64,000 bases of DNA from Variovorax sp. IB41 (lineage in GTDB: Bacteria > Pseudomonadota > Gammaproteobacteria > Burkholderiales > Burkholderiaceae_C): positions 744,001 through 808,000 of the forward strand of contig NZ_JAEFCB010000001.1 of assembly GCF_016405905.1 (NCBI RefSeq). The letters are read 5' to 3'. This document shows, piece after piece, positions 28,701-36,934 of this stretch (positions are counted from its first letter, which is position 1; each line of letters opens with the position of its first letter). The notes beneath the pieces are model-generated. The model was not told where the DNA came from and did no database searches. It was given only the letters and a program-made list of their open reading frames with translations. The position numbers and the translations under genes are program-made.

Positions 28701-29021
28701 AGGTTCGACGCCGCGCATCACGAGTTGCTTGACCAGTTCTTCGGGGCTCTCTTGCGCGAACTGCTCGAGCCATTGATCGAGACGCTCGCGCATCTCGCCG
28801 GCCGCCTTCTTGGTGAAAGTGATCGCAAGGATCTCGTGCGGCTCGCAGGCGGAGTCGCCCTCTTCGAGCAACGCGCGCAGGATGCGCGACACCAGCATCC
28901 ACGTCTTGCCCGCCCCCGCGCAGGCTTCGACGGCCACCGAGCGACGCGGATCGCAGGCGACGGTGTAGAAGGCCTCGCGCGTGACGTGCCGGCCGTTGTG
29001 TTCGTAGGCTGCGCCGTTCAC
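25764..29021 (-). CDS. UvrD-family helicase with C-terminal nuclease, AddA-like
   Basis: Large 1085-residue DNA helicase/nuclease for double-strand-break end processing. Helicase motifs: Walker A ACAGAGKTWML (residues 33-43), Ia AITFTKKAAGEM, II LLIDEFQDTNPLQW, III IVGDPKQSIYRFRRA, V LLTVHGAKGLEADTVLML and VI LYVATTRARERLVLSS. Near the C-terminus LRIDRLV and WWILDYKSA form the core of a PD-(D/E)XK nuclease. The order helicase plus nuclease is that of AddA. ATG at 29021 overlaps the partner gene's stop by ATGA, matching a two-subunit complex. No recBCD genes are in the window. Confidence 0.9.
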   Translation of the reverse strand: MNGAAYEHNGRHVTREAFYTVACDPRRSVAVEACAGAGKTWMLVSRILRALLEEGDSACEPHEILAITFTKKAAGEMRERLDQWLEQFAQESPEELVKQLVMRGVEPAAALAAVPRLKGLYRRLLEGGRPVQFRTFHAWFAGLLRNAPLAVLRELGLPSNYELLEDDAEARGHTWRPFFEAVTADKHALADYYAVVATHGRSQTAKALGEALTKRVEFSLADAENAVQHFSALHPSLEGLDQPTDALRGEPVRRRWLDRAAALGKESNKTPQKTAEAIIDVFGVGEPPAESLSAALAHLRKNFFVASEDRLTKNLQKFPAAQEAEAELQVLCAAQAQHAAWLYQRRMTRLTRLLIAAFADVKRAHGWVDMNDVEQAAQLLLGQSALSGWVQERLDARIAHLLIDEFQDTNPLQWQALYGWLSAYTGAGGSAPRVFIVGDPKQSIYRFRRAEPQVFIAAKKFVREGLDGELLNCDHTHRNARAVVGLVNQAMLAAQDAGEFDGYRAHTTERGDEGELLKLPAIDRDALGDVAEAAPADDGMLHWRDSLVTPRVLPEEQLLQKECEQAARWVAQRIADGIPPRQIMVLARRRNRLSAMQDALRQRHIPVQQPEKNELHDAPEVQDMVALIDALVSPAHDLSLARALKSPLFNIDDEALVQLALRQREHASSWFALIQKGEGLPPVLVEAGASLKKWQRWLVTLPPHDAIDAIFHDGDVLAKFGAAVPAAMRQSALANLRGLMSASLEIEGARFATPYALVRALRAGGVRAPSVAAPDAVQLLTVHGAKGLEADTVLMLDCDAAPPRAQTMGVLVEWKGSDSAPTRFVFLASEKTPPACAASLLEEEQRARHREELNGLYVATTRARERLVLSSVKPARANEGSWWARLESACEPTEADEPLVALPVETGVASFSMKQMPPAPAAIDQPSARKAADATVDARAAAFGQAMHRLLEWAVPGEALPPAHVRAAAREFMLDPQQARGAATLAERIRAGAGAWVWDDRRVDWHGNEVTLVHEGETLRIDRLVREREGGAWWILDYKSAARPERDATLIAQMQRYRAAVQHAYPGATVRVAFLTGQGELVNLE

Positions 29022-31573
29022 TTCGACACCTCCCAGAAGTCCTTGCGACAGAGGCCACGGGCCGCGCAGTAGTCGCAGACCGCACCCTCGCCCAGCGGCG
29101 GCAGCGCCGCGCCCTCGGCGATGCGCGTGAAGTCGCTCATGATGCCGGCCACCAGTGCGTCCCTTGCCTCGACCACCGCGGGCTGCTCGACGGTCTGCGT
29201 GCCGGAGGATTTCTCGCCCACGTTGACGTAGGCGGCGCGCAAGGTGTCGTCGGCCACAAGGGCCGCGTAGAAGGCGAGCTGCGTGTCTTCGGTCGGGTCC
29301 TTCACGCGCTCTTTGGTGACGCTTGCGGACTCGGTCTTGTAGTCGATCACGAAGGCCTGGCCGTCGGAGGTGCGGTCGATGCGGTCGAGGCGGCCGACCA
29401 GGCGCAGGCCACCGAGTGGCTGCTCCTTCCAGGGCTCGGATTCGACGAACACCGCGCCGCTTGCCTCATGTCCTGCGAGCCATTCGAGATAGCCGTCGCG
29501 CACCGCGGGCCATGCCGCGGCAAAGGGGAGGAACTCAGCGTCGGAGAGTGCGTACTCGCGCGTGGCGCGTTGCGCGGCTTCTTCGATGCTTGCCACGCGC
29601 TCCTGTGCATCCTGCGTCGGGCTTTCGATCAATGCCTCGTGGAAATGGCCGAGCACCGCGTGCAGCCAGTTGCCGAAGTCGCGCTTGTCGACCTCCACAT
29701 CGAGCTCGTCGGCACTGCGCAGGCCCAGTTGCCGCAGCGCGAAGAAGCGATAGGGGCAGCGGCGCAGGTCTTCGTACACGCTGGTCGAGATGTTCTCCAG
29801 CGGGAGCAACGCGCCCGAGGGCGTCGGATATGCGGTCGGCTGCACGGGCACGTCGCGCCCGGGACGCGGATCGACCGCGGGCTGCAGCACGTGGTCGAGC
29901 TGCAGCGCCTGCACCAGCGGGCTCGGGCGGACCGGCTCGCCGCTGGCGTCGGACTGGCGCCAGACCAGCTCGCACCAGGGGTTGTGCAAGGCCGCGGTCC
30001 AGGCCGAGCGCTGCGCGGCTTCGAGGGTATCGCGCGAAGGAAGGCCCAGTTCGAGGCGCTGGGCGGCGCTCCAGTTGCCGGGCGGCTCGGGCGATGCGGG
30101 CAGGCGGCGGTCGTCGCAGCCGGGGATGACCACGGCGCCGAATGCGCGGCCGAGCAGTTGATAGAGCGGCAGCACGATCACCCGGGGCGCCAGGTCGCCG
30201 GTGGGCGGCACGAAGCTCGCGTCTTCGAGCACGTCGCGCACCCAGGCGGTGAACTCGGCCAGCGTGTGGCGGCCGCCGGGGAACTCGTCGGCATCACCGT
30301 GCGAATCGGCATCGAGCCACAGCGCGGCGATGACCTTGCCACCAGCCATGTCGTCGGCCAGCGGCGTCCATTGCCCGCTGCCTTCGAGCAGCTCGCGCAG
30401 CGCGCGCAGCCATTCGGCCACGGGCCTGGACTTCATCATCGATGCGCGGCGTGCCTCGATGGCTTCGGTGTAGGGCAGCAACGCGATGTCCTGGGGCTTC
30501 TCGCTGCGGGCCGCGAGGCCGCACCAGGCGGACCAGTCGCGCAGGCCTTCGCGTCGCAGGCGCACTTCGAGCGCCTGCACGGCCAGTGCATCGCCGTCGG
30601 CGCCGCTCTTGAGCCATTCCAGAACCTGATCGCTCGCCGCATCGTGGGCGCAGGCGCGCAGCGCGCTCATCAACGTGGCGGCGGCGCGGGTGGTCGAGAG
30701 CTTCCAGCCGGTTTCGTCGTGCGTGACGATGCCCTGTGCCTTGAGCTGGGCGCTGATGCGGCGCGTGAGCGCGCGGTCGGTGGCGATCAGCGCGACCGGT
30801 GCACGGCCCTCGGCGAGATGGCGCAGTACGCAGGCGGCGGAGAGTTCGGCCTCGTCCTCGGGGTCTGCTGCCACATGCGAAGCCGCGGGGTCCACGGGCG
30901 TGTTCGCGGGCACCAGCGAGAGATGCAGCGCGTGGTCGCCCCACAGGGTGCACAGCGTCTGGGTGAGCGGATCGGTCTGGAAGCCTTCGAGCACGATCAA
31001 CGCATCGACCTGGTTGCGCGTGCTCTCGCGCAGCAGCACGTCGGTTGCATAGCCCGAGGTCGCGGCCCAGGCGACGGCGATGCGGATCAGCGCGCTCTCG
31101 ATGCGGAACCACTCCGACTCGCTGCCCGCTTCGGCCACCTGCCCAGCCCGCTGGGCCCATTCGCCGACGCGCGCGTCGGGCAGCGATGCCGATGCAAGCG
31201 GCGCGAGCTGGTAGGCCAGCTCGACGACGCGACCTGCCAAGGCGAAGCGCTCGTTGTTGAAGCCGGCCTGCGACAGCAGCGCCTGGGCGGTGATGAGATC
31301 GCGCGCCATGTCGAACGCGATGTCGTAGCCTGTCGGGAGAAAGCCGCCCGCGCTGCGCGCCCAGTTGTGCGTGGTCTCGAAGCGCGGCACGAAGCCCGCG
31401 CTGCCGCAGCGCGCCCACATGCCGCGCGCCACGCCCATCAATTGCGCATACGGCACCAGCACCACGGTGCGCGCCGCGTGCAGCTCGCGCTCGGCGAGCG
31501 CGCGGACGATGCGCGTGACGACGCCTTCGGCGGGGTCGCACCACAAGGCGTGGACGGGGTGGCCTTCGTTCAT
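29018..31573 (-). CDS. PD-(D/E)XK nuclease / inactive helicase-like subunit, AddB-like
   Basis: Partner of the AddA-like helicase, 851 residues. The N-terminal part is helicase-like without a Walker A motif. The C-terminal nuclease has GLRLVGRLDRIDR and QAFVIDYKTE, the D and E/D-x-K positions of the RecB-type nuclease. Cys606 (RRCPYRFF) and C-terminal Cys833, Cys836 and Cys842 (CDYCAARGLC) reproduce the iron-sulfur cluster pattern of AddB (C, then C-x2-C-x5-C). The protein is shorter than Bacillus AddB but similar to proteobacterial forms. It is divergent from trxA, with 157 bp between them. Confidence 0.88.
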   Translation of the reverse strand: MNEGHPVHALWCDPAEGVVTRIVRALAERELHAARTVVLVPYAQLMGVARGMWARCGSAGFVPRFETTHNWARSAGGFLPTGYDIAFDMARDLITAQALLSQAGFNNERFALAGRVVELAYQLAPLASASLPDARVGEWAQRAGQVAEAGSESEWFRIESALIRIAVAWAATSGYATDVLLRESTRNQVDALIVLEGFQTDPLTQTLCTLWGDHALHLSLVPANTPVDPAASHVAADPEDEAELSAACVLRHLAEGRAPVALIATDRALTRRISAQLKAQGIVTHDETGWKLSTTRAAATLMSALRACAHDAASDQVLEWLKSGADGDALAVQALEVRLRREGLRDWSAWCGLAARSEKPQDIALLPYTEAIEARRASMMKSRPVAEWLRALRELLEGSGQWTPLADDMAGGKVIAALWLDADSHGDADEFPGGRHTLAEFTAWVRDVLEDASFVPPTGDLAPRVIVLPLYQLLGRAFGAVVIPGCDDRRLPASPEPPGNWSAAQRLELGLPSRDTLEAAQRSAWTAALHNPWCELVWRQSDASGEPVRPSPLVQALQLDHVLQPAVDPRPGRDVPVQPTAYPTPSGALLPLENISTSVYEDLRRCPYRFFALRQLGLRSADELDVEVDKRDFGNWLHAVLGHFHEALIESPTQDAQERVASIEEAAQRATREYALSDAEFLPFAAAWPAVRDGYLEWLAGHEASGAVFVESEPWKEQPLGGLRLVGRLDRIDRTSDGQAFVIDYKTESASVTKERVKDPTEDTQLAFYAALVADDTLRAAYVNVGEKSSGTQTVEQPAVVEARDALVAGIMSDFTRIAEGAALPPLGEGAVCDYCAARGLCRKDFWEVSK

Positions 31574-31730
31574 GTTCTATCGAGGGGTTTGAGAGGGCGG
31601 TGAGGTGACATGCCGGGCCTTTGGCTATCGCCGCCATAGCGGTTGCGCATGGCACGTCACCCCTTGGTTTCTGTCACAATGACCTGCACTTTAGCTGCAC
31701 CGAAACTCTCTGCGCACAAGGACACATCAC

Positions 31731-32063
31731 ATGGCCAGCGAACTCATCAAACACATCTCCGATTCCTCTTTCGAAGCCGACGTGCTCAAGTCCAGCCAGC
31801 CTGTGCTGGTCGACTACTGGGCCGAATGGTGCGGCCCCTGCAAGATGATCGCCCCGATCCTGGACGAAGTGTCGGCCACCTACGAAGGCAAGCTGCAGAT
31901 CGCCAAGCTGAACGTGGACGAGAACCGCGACATCCCCGCCAAGTTCGGCATCCGCGGCATCCCCACGCTCATGCTGTTCAAGGACGGCCAGCTGGCCGCC
32001 ACCAAGGTCGGCGCCATGAGCAAGGCGCAACTCACGGCCTTCATCGACCAGCAACTCGCCTGA
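31731..32063 (+). CDS. trxA: Thioredoxin
   Basis: Cytoplasmic disulfide reductant of 110 residues. It has the canonical [13 protein letters not shown] active site, the cis-Pro loop [14 protein letters not shown] and no signal peptide. It is single-copy in its transcript: a strong terminator follows at 32075-32110, separating it from rho, the usual downstream gene in this group. Confidence 0.98.
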   Translation: MASELIKHISDSSFEADVLKSSQPVLVDYWAEWCGPCKMIAPILDEVSATYEGKLQIAKLNVDENRDIPAKFGIRGIPTLMLFKDGQLAATKVGAMSKAQLTAFIDQQLA

Positions 32064-32074
32064 AGGCATTTCAC

Positions 32075-32110
32075 CCGGCCAATGCGCAATGCATTGGCCG
32101 GCGCGTTTTT
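32075..32110 (+). terminator. Rho-independent terminator of trxA
   Basis: A perfect 10-bp stem, CCGGCCAATG (32075-32084) with CATTGGCCGG (32092-32101), and a 7-base loop are followed by CGCG and five Ts. It ends 12 bases after the trxA stop region and before rho. Confidence 0.9.
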
Positions 32111-32181
32111 CCTGTCATAATCTCCCACAGATCACCGGCCCTTTCAGGCAACCGGTTCGAGTTCCCCGGTTAGTGCAGCAG

Positions 32182-32238
32182 TTCTCGCTACACATTCAAC
32201 CTCCCCCCGTTTTCCGTTTCGATTACCCCGCGAGGGGT
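32182..32238 (+). promoter_or_regulatory. rho leader: C-rich/G-poor rut-like stretch and RBS hairpin
   Basis: Between 32182 and 32229 there are 21 Cs and 4 Gs in 48 bases, the composition Rho loads on. Directly after, ACCCC (32225-32229) and GGGGT (32234-32238) form a hairpin with a GCGA tetraloop that buries the GAGGGG ribosome-binding site of rho. Confidence 0.5.
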
Positions 32239-32244
32239 CATTCC

Positions 32245-33510
32245 ATGCACTTAAACGAACTCAAGGCACTCCACGTGTCTGAAGTCCTCAAGCAGGCTGA
32301 AGCGCTTGAGATCGAAAACGTCGGCCGCATGCGCAAGCAGGAGCTGATGTTCGCGATCATCAAGAAGCGCGCAAAGGCCGGCGAACAGGTCTTCGCCGAC
32401 GGTGTGCTCGAAATCCTGCCCGACGGCTTCGGCTTCCTGCGCAGCCCCGACACCAGCTTCACCGCCAGCACCGACGACATCTACATCTCGCCCAGCCAGG
32501 TGCGCCGCTTCAACCTGCACACCGGCGACATGATCGAAGGCGAAGTGCGCACGCCCAAGGACGGCGAGCGCTACTTCGCGCTGACCAAGCTGGACAAGGT
32601 CAACGACGGTCCGCCCGAGCAGAACAAGCACAAGGTGATGTTCGAAAACCTGACGCCGCTGTTCCCCAAGGAACAGATGAAGCTGGAACGCGACGGCGTC
32701 AAGGGCGAAGAGAACATCACGGGCCGGATCATCGACATCATCGCCCCCATCGGCAAAGGCCAGCGCGCCCTGCTCGTGGCGCCGCCCAAGAGCGGCAAGA
32801 CGGTGATGATGCAGCACATCGCCCACGCGATCAGCGCCAACTACCCCGACGTGCACATGATGGTGCTGCTCGTGGACGAGCGCCCTGAAGAAGTGACCGA
32901 AATGCAGCGCACGGTGAAGGGCGAAGTCATCGCTTCGACCTTCGACGAGCCTGCTGCCCGCCACGTGCACGTCGCCGAAATGGTGATCGAGCGCGCCAAG
33001 CGCCTGGTCGAACTGAAGAAAGACGTGGTGATCCTGCTGGACTCGATCACGCGTCTGGCCCGCGCCTACAACAACGTCGTGCCCTCGTCGGGCAAGGTGC
33101 TGACCGGCGGTGTGGACTCCAACGCGCTGCAGCGTCCCAAGCGCTTCCTGGGCGCCGCGCGCAATGTGGAAGAAGGCGGCTCGCTGACTATCATCGGCAC
33201 CGCGCTGATCGACACCGGCAGCCGCATGGACGAAGTGATCTTCGAAGAGTTCAAGGGCACCGGCAACTCCGAAATCCACCTGGACCGCCGCCTGTACGAA
33301 AAGCGCGTGTTCCCCTCGATCCAGCTCAACCGCAGCGGCACGCGCCGCGAAGAACTGCTGCTGGCTCCCGAGATCCTGCAGAAGACTCGCATCCTGCGTC
33401 AGCTCATGTACAACATGGACGAGATCGAGTCGATGGAGCTGATGCTCAAGAACATGAAGGCGACCAAGACCAATGTCGAGTTCTTCGACATGATGCGTCG
33501 CGGCGGCTGA
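32245..33510 (+). CDS. rho: Transcription termination factor Rho
   Basis: Hexameric RNA helicase ending transcription at rut sites. The 421-residue protein starts [19 protein letters not shown] (Rho_N), has the RNA-binding cold-shock-like domain ([14 protein letters not shown]), the P-loop [25 protein letters not shown] with Walker B-type residues, the Q-loop segment and R-loop region ([18 protein letters not shown]), and ends [10 protein letters not shown]. Length matches betaproteobacterial Rho. The 134-bp leader suggests autoregulation. A strong terminator follows. Confidence 0.98.
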   Translation: MHLNELKALHVSEVLKQAEALEIENVGRMRKQELMFAIIKKRAKAGEQVFADGVLEILPDGFGFLRSPDTSFTASTDDIYISPSQVRRFNLHTGDMIEGEVRTPKDGERYFALTKLDKVNDGPPEQNKHKVMFENLTPLFPKEQMKLERDGVKGEENITGRIIDIIAPIGKGQRALLVAPPKSGKTVMMQHIAHAISANYPDVHMMVLLVDERPEEVTEMQRTVKGEVIASTFDEPAARHVHVAEMVIERAKRLVELKKDVVILLDSITRLARAYNNVVPSSGKVLTGGVDSNALQRPKRFLGAARNVEEGGSLTIIGTALIDTGSRMDEVIFEEFKGTGNSEIHLDRRLYEKRVFPSIQLNRSGTRREELLLAPEILQKTRILRQLMYNMDEIESMELMLKNMKATKTNVEFFDMMRRGG

Positions 33511-33530
33511 GCACCACGCTCTCCCGCAAA

Positions 33531-33565
33531 AGCGCGTCGGCCCCCACGGGCCGACGCGCTTTTTT
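33531..33565 (+). terminator. Rho-independent terminator of rho
   Basis: A 13-bp stem, AGCGCGTCGGCCC with GGGCCGACGCGCT, and a CCAC loop are followed by a run of Ts (33561-33565). It ends at the last base of the convergent oxidoreductase gene, so it may also serve that gene partly from the other side, where only four Ts follow. Confidence 0.92.
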
Positions 33566-34632
33566 CATGGGCGCTCGATGCGGATGGCGCGGCCTTCGAC
33601 TGCACTTCGGCGGCCGATGTCGAGCAGTTCCATCAGCGCGACGGCCTGCTCGGGCGGGACCGGGTTCGGCCCGTTGCCCAGGATCGCATCGCGAACTGCC
33701 GCGTAGTAGTCGACGTAGTTGCCGAGCCGCGTCGGCAACGCGCGAAAGTGCGGCGCCCCGTCGCTGCCGATCAGCGTGAGTTCGCCATCGAGCGGATCGG
33801 CGCCCCACCCTTCGGCGGGCGGCCGCTGGCCGGCACGCAGCGCATCTTCCTGCGGATCGACGCCGTGCTTGACATAGCTGCCTCGCGTGCCGTGCACGAT
33901 GTAGCGCGGCGCCGCATGGGCCGCGAGCGTGGTGGCGTGCAGCACCACGCGCAGGGGTGCGTGCGGGCCGCTCTCGTAGCGCAGCACGGCATGGAAATAG
34001 TCTTCGACCAGCGCGCCGTCGCGCAGAGCGGCCGTGTCCAGTTGCAGCGTGTCGGGCCGGCCGAAGAGTTGCACGGCCTGGTCGACCAGGTGCGAGCCCA
34101 GGTCCACCCAGAGGCCCGAACCCGGCACCGGTTGCTCCCGCCAGCGCTCGCGCACCTCAGGGCGGAAGCGGTCGAAATGCGACTCCAGGTACACCGGCCG
34201 GCCCAGCTCGCCGCTCGCAAGAAGGTCCTTCAACGTCAGGTAATCGGCGTCGAAACGCCGGTTCTGATAAACCGCCAGGACACGATTGTTGCGCCGAGAC
34301 AACGATTCGAGCTCCTTCGCCTCGGTCACGTCGAGCGTGAAAGGCTTGTCCACCACCACGTGCTTGCCGGCCTCCAGCGCCGCCTTGGCGACCGGATGGT
34401 GCTGGGCATTGGGCGTGGCGACCACGACCAGGTCGATATCAGCCCGGGCGACGAGTGCCGCCACGTCCGGCACCACGGCCACGCCGGGCCAGTCCGCGTG
34501 GACCTTGTGCGGCTGCGAACTCGCCACGGCGGCCAGTTCGAGCCCCGGAACCGCCGAAAGCACCGGCGCATGGAAGGTCTGGCCGGCAAAGCCGTAGCCG
34601 ACGAGGCCGGCGCGCAACGCTGTGGAAGTCAT
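33565..34632 (-). CDS. Gfo/Idh/MocA family oxidoreductase
   Basis: NAD(P)-dependent sugar or polyol dehydrogenase-like protein of 355 residues. The N-terminal Rossmann motif is AGLVGYGFAGQTFHAPVL, followed by DLVVVATPNAQHHPVAKAALEAGKHVVVDKP, where DKP replaces the common EKP catalytic triplet, and by a C-terminal alpha/beta domain with GSGLWVDLGSHLVDQ. Closest by pattern to the E. coli YdgJ/YhhX group. The substrate is unknown. It is convergent with rho and divergent from rpmE2. Confidence 0.9.
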   Translation of the reverse strand: MTSTALRAGLVGYGFAGQTFHAPVLSAVPGLELAAVASSQPHKVHADWPGVAVVPDVAALVARADIDLVVVATPNAQHHPVAKAALEAGKHVVVDKPFTLDVTEAKELESLSRRNNRVLAVYQNRRFDADYLTLKDLLASGELGRPVYLESHFDRFRPEVRERWREQPVPGSGLWVDLGSHLVDQAVQLFGRPDTLQLDTAALRDGALVEDYFHAVLRYESGPHAPLRVVLHATTLAAHAAPRYIVHGTRGSYVKHGVDPQEDALRAGQRPPAEGWGADPLDGELTLIGSDGAPHFRALPTRLGNYVDYYAAVRDAILGNGPNPVPPEQAVALMELLDIGRRSAVEGRAIRIERP

Positions 34633-34665
34633 CTGTGGGCCGCTTTTCGCTCAAAACGGCCAGTA

Positions 34666-34674
34666 TGCGATAAT
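34666..34674 (+). promoter_or_regulatory. Extended -10 promoter before rpmE2
   Basis: TGCGATAAT, an extended -10 (TGn plus GATAAT at 34669-34674), lies about 150 bases before the rpmE2 ATG, in the divergent spacer. The -35 position holds only a weak match. Confidence 0.45.
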
Positions 34675-34824
34675 CGCTGGCTCCGCGAAAAGTGCAGCCG
34701 GGCGTCCTGCCCAGCGATCCCTCACCCCGGGACAGCCGCCGACCCAGTCCATCTCGACCCGTCGACGCGCTTGTGGCTCTCGCATCGACCGCGCATTGAT
34801 TCCAACAGCGCAAAAGGAAACACC

Positions 34825-35094
34825 ATGGCAAAAGAAGGCATCCACCCCAATTACCGCGAAATCCTGTTCGTCGACATGTCGAACGGTTTCAAGTTCGTGA
34901 CCCGTTCGTGCGCGAACACCAAGGAAATGGGCAAGACCGACGACGGTCGCGAGCTCCCCCTGTTCAAGCTGGACACCACCAGCGAATCGCACCCGTTCTA
35001 CACCGGCACGCAGAAGTCGGTCGACAACATGGGCGGTCGCGTCGAGAAGTTCCGCAACCGTTTCGGCAAGACCACCGGCGCTGCTTCGAAGTAA
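34825..35094 (+). CDS. rpmE2: 50S ribosomal protein L31 type B
   Basis: Ribosomal protein of 89 residues. The N-terminus MAKEGIHPNYREILFVDMSNGF and the inserted segment TDDGRELPLFKLDTTSESHPFYTG identify the type B form. The CxxC zinc motif of type A is missing; only one Cys (RSCANT) is present, so this is the zinc-independent form often made under zinc shortage. AAGGAAA is upstream of the ATG. The spacer of 192 bp to the divergent oxidoreductase shows an extended -10 but no clear Zur palindrome. Confidence 0.96.
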   Translation: MAKEGIHPNYREILFVDMSNGFKFVTRSCANTKEMGKTDDGRELPLFKLDTTSESHPFYTGTQKSVDNMGGRVEKFRNRFGKTTGAASK

Positions 35095-35113
35095 AGCACG
35101 CGCTTTGGCGTCG

Positions 35114-35145
35114 AGGGCAGCCCGGTTTACCGCGCTGCCCTTTTT
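35114..35145 (+). terminator. Rho-independent terminator of rpmE2
   Basis: AGGGCAGC and GCTGCCCT form an 8-bp stem with a 12-base loop, followed by five Ts (35141-35145). It is 20 bp after the rpmE2 stop. Confidence 0.85.
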
Positions 35146-35157
35146 CATTCCGAATCT

Positions 35158-35185
35158 CCTTCCCCCCTTCCCCCCTTCCCCCTTT
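35158..35185 (+). repeat. 8-bp pyrimidine tandem repeat (TTCCCCCC)
   Basis: TTCCCCCC, TTCCCCCC and TTCCCCC follow one another at 35160-35182 in a stretch (about 35155-35205) that is almost wholly C and T. It lies just upstream of the putative start of the membrane glycosyltransferase-like gene. Confidence 0.8.
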
Positions 35186-35203
35186 CTGCCCGCCCCCCGC
35201 CCT

Positions 35204-36931
35204 TTGAACCAGCCCACCCCCGCGATCGTTGCCCAGAATGCCGTGCGCCGGCTGCCGCGCATCGCGCTGCTGCTGCTGTGCGCGGCCTACCTGCTGCCGG
35301 GCCTGGTCGGGCGCGGACCGTGGAAGAGCGCCGACATCACCGCCTTCGGCTACATGGCCGAACTGGCCCGCAGCACCGAAGGCATCGCGCGCTGGTTCGA
35401 TCCCCTGTTGCTGGGCATGCAGCCCGAGACGCCCGCGCTGGTCCCTTACTGGATCGGCGCCATCGCGATCAAGCTCGCCCCCGCGTGGCTGAACCCCGAC
35501 CTGGCCGTGCGATTCGTCTTCGCGCTGATGCTCTGGGGCACCTTCACCGCCACCTGGTACGCCGTCTACTACCTCGCCCGCACGGCACGCGCCCAGCCGG
35601 TGGCGTTCGCCTTCGGCGGCGAGGCGCGCCCGACCGACTACGCGCGCGCCATCGCCGACGGCGGCCTGCTCGCGCTGATCGCCTGCCTGGGCCTCGCCCA
35701 GCTCGGCCATGAAACCACGCCGGCGCTCGCCCAGCTGTACTTCGCCTCGCACCTGTTCTATGGCGTGGCCGCATTGCCGTACCGCCGCGCGGGCCCGGTG
35801 ATCGCGCTCGTGGTCGGCACGCTCGGCATGACGTTGAGCGGCGCACCGACCGTCGGCCTGGCGCTCGCCACGGGCAGCGCGATCTACATCGCCTACGAGC
35901 GGCGCCGCACCGCCAAGGCGGGCGCGGACGCCAGCACCGACGACGGCCCCGGCTACACCCGCGGCGCCCTCTTGACGATGATCGGCGTCACGCTGCTGGC
36001 GGCGGCGCTGGTGTTCGGCCTGGGCCTCTCGCAGTGGAAGATCACGCTGGACGGCAACTCCATCGGCGGCGAAATCCGCAGCCAGGCCAAGCTCTTGCTG
36101 TGGTTCACCTGGCCGGTCTGGCCGCTCGCCCTCTGGACGCTCTGGCGCTGGCGGCGCCAGCTCACGGCGCGCCACGTCGCGCTGCCGTTCTGGTTCGCGC
36201 TCGTGCCGCTGGCCGCCACCTGGACCACCGACTACTCCGACCGCTCGCTGCTGCTGGCCCTGCCCGCCTTCGCCACGCTCGCGGCCTTCGCGCTGCCCAC
36301 CTTCCGGCGCAGCGCCGCGGCGCTGATCGACTGGTTCAACGTGCTCTTCTTCAGCGGCCTGGCCGTGCTGGGCTGGCTCTACTGGATCGCCATGCTGACC
36401 GGCATGCCACGCAAGCCCGCGGCCAGCGTCGCGCGGCTGGTGCCGGGCTTCGTGGCCGAGTTCTCGCCGATCGCGTTCGTGCTCGCGCTGGCCGCGACCA
36501 TCGCCTGGTGCTGGCTCGTGCGCTGGCGCACCGGCCGCCACCGCGCCGCGCTCTGGAAGACGCTGGTGCTGCCGGCCGGCGGCACGGCCCTTTGCTGGAT
36601 GCTGCTGATGACGCTCTGGCTGCCGCCCATCGACTACGCACGCAGCTACCTGCCCCAGGTGCGCGCCGTCGCCGAGCGCGTGGGCCAGCCCAGCTGCATC
36701 GCCGAACTGGCACTCAGCCGGCCGCACGCGGCTGCGCTGCGCCACCACGGCAACTTCAACCTGCAACCACTGTTGCTGGGCACCGACTGCCCCTGGCTGC
36801 TGGTGAGCCCCGACACGATCGAGCGGCTGCACACCATCATCCCGCTCGAGAAGTGGCGCTTCAGCGGCACCCTGCGCCGTCCCAGCAGCGCGACGGACGA
36901 CCTGCTGCTCTACCAAAAGATCGTGCCCTGA
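35204..36931 (+). CDS. Multi-spanning membrane protein, ArnT/PMT-like glycosyltransferase superfamily
   Basis: About 575 residues with roughly 11-13 hydrophobic segments and a C-terminal soluble part (from about LPQVRAVAERVGQPSC). The N-terminal layout, one helix, then a periplasmic loop with GRGPWKSADITAFGYMAELA, is like ArnT-type enzymes that move lipid-linked sugars. Family assignment is by topology and weak motifs; the sugar is unknown. The start is uncertain: TTG at 35204 (LNQPTPAIV) is chosen because it just precedes conserved-looking sequence, but no ribosome-binding site is seen and the frame is open to 35105. It is followed after 3 bp by the MATE exporter gene. Confidence 0.72.
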   Translation: MNQPTPAIVAQNAVRRLPRIALLLLCAAYLLPGLVGRGPWKSADITAFGYMAELARSTEGIARWFDPLLLGMQPETPALVPYWIGAIAIKLAPAWLNPDLAVRFVFALMLWGTFTATWYAVYYLARTARAQPVAFAFGGEARPTDYARAIADGGLLALIACLGLAQLGHETTPALAQLYFASHLFYGVAALPYRRAGPVIALVVGTLGMTLSGAPTVGLALATGSAIYIAYERRRTAKAGADASTDDGPGYTRGALLTMIGVTLLAAALVFGLGLSQWKITLDGNSIGGEIRSQAKLLLWFTWPVWPLALWTLWRWRRQLTARHVALPFWFALVPLAATWTTDYSDRSLLLALPAFATLAAFALPTFRRSAAALIDWFNVLFFSGLAVLGWLYWIAMLTGMPRKPAASVARLVPGFVAEFSPIAFVLALAATIAWCWLVRWRTGRHRAALWKTLVLPAGGTALCWMLLMTLWLPPIDYARSYLPQVRAVAERVGQPSCIAELALSRPHAAALRHHGNFNLQPLLLGTDCPWLLVSPDTIERLHTIIPLEKWRFSGTLRRPSSATDDLLLYQKIVP

Positions 36932-36934
36932 ACG

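Noticed and set aside
34266..34665. Upstream extension of the rpmE2 frame
   Set aside because: The frame is open far upstream, but L31 type B starts at the conserved MAKEGIHPNYRE with a ribosome-binding site; the rest is antisense to the oxidoreductase.
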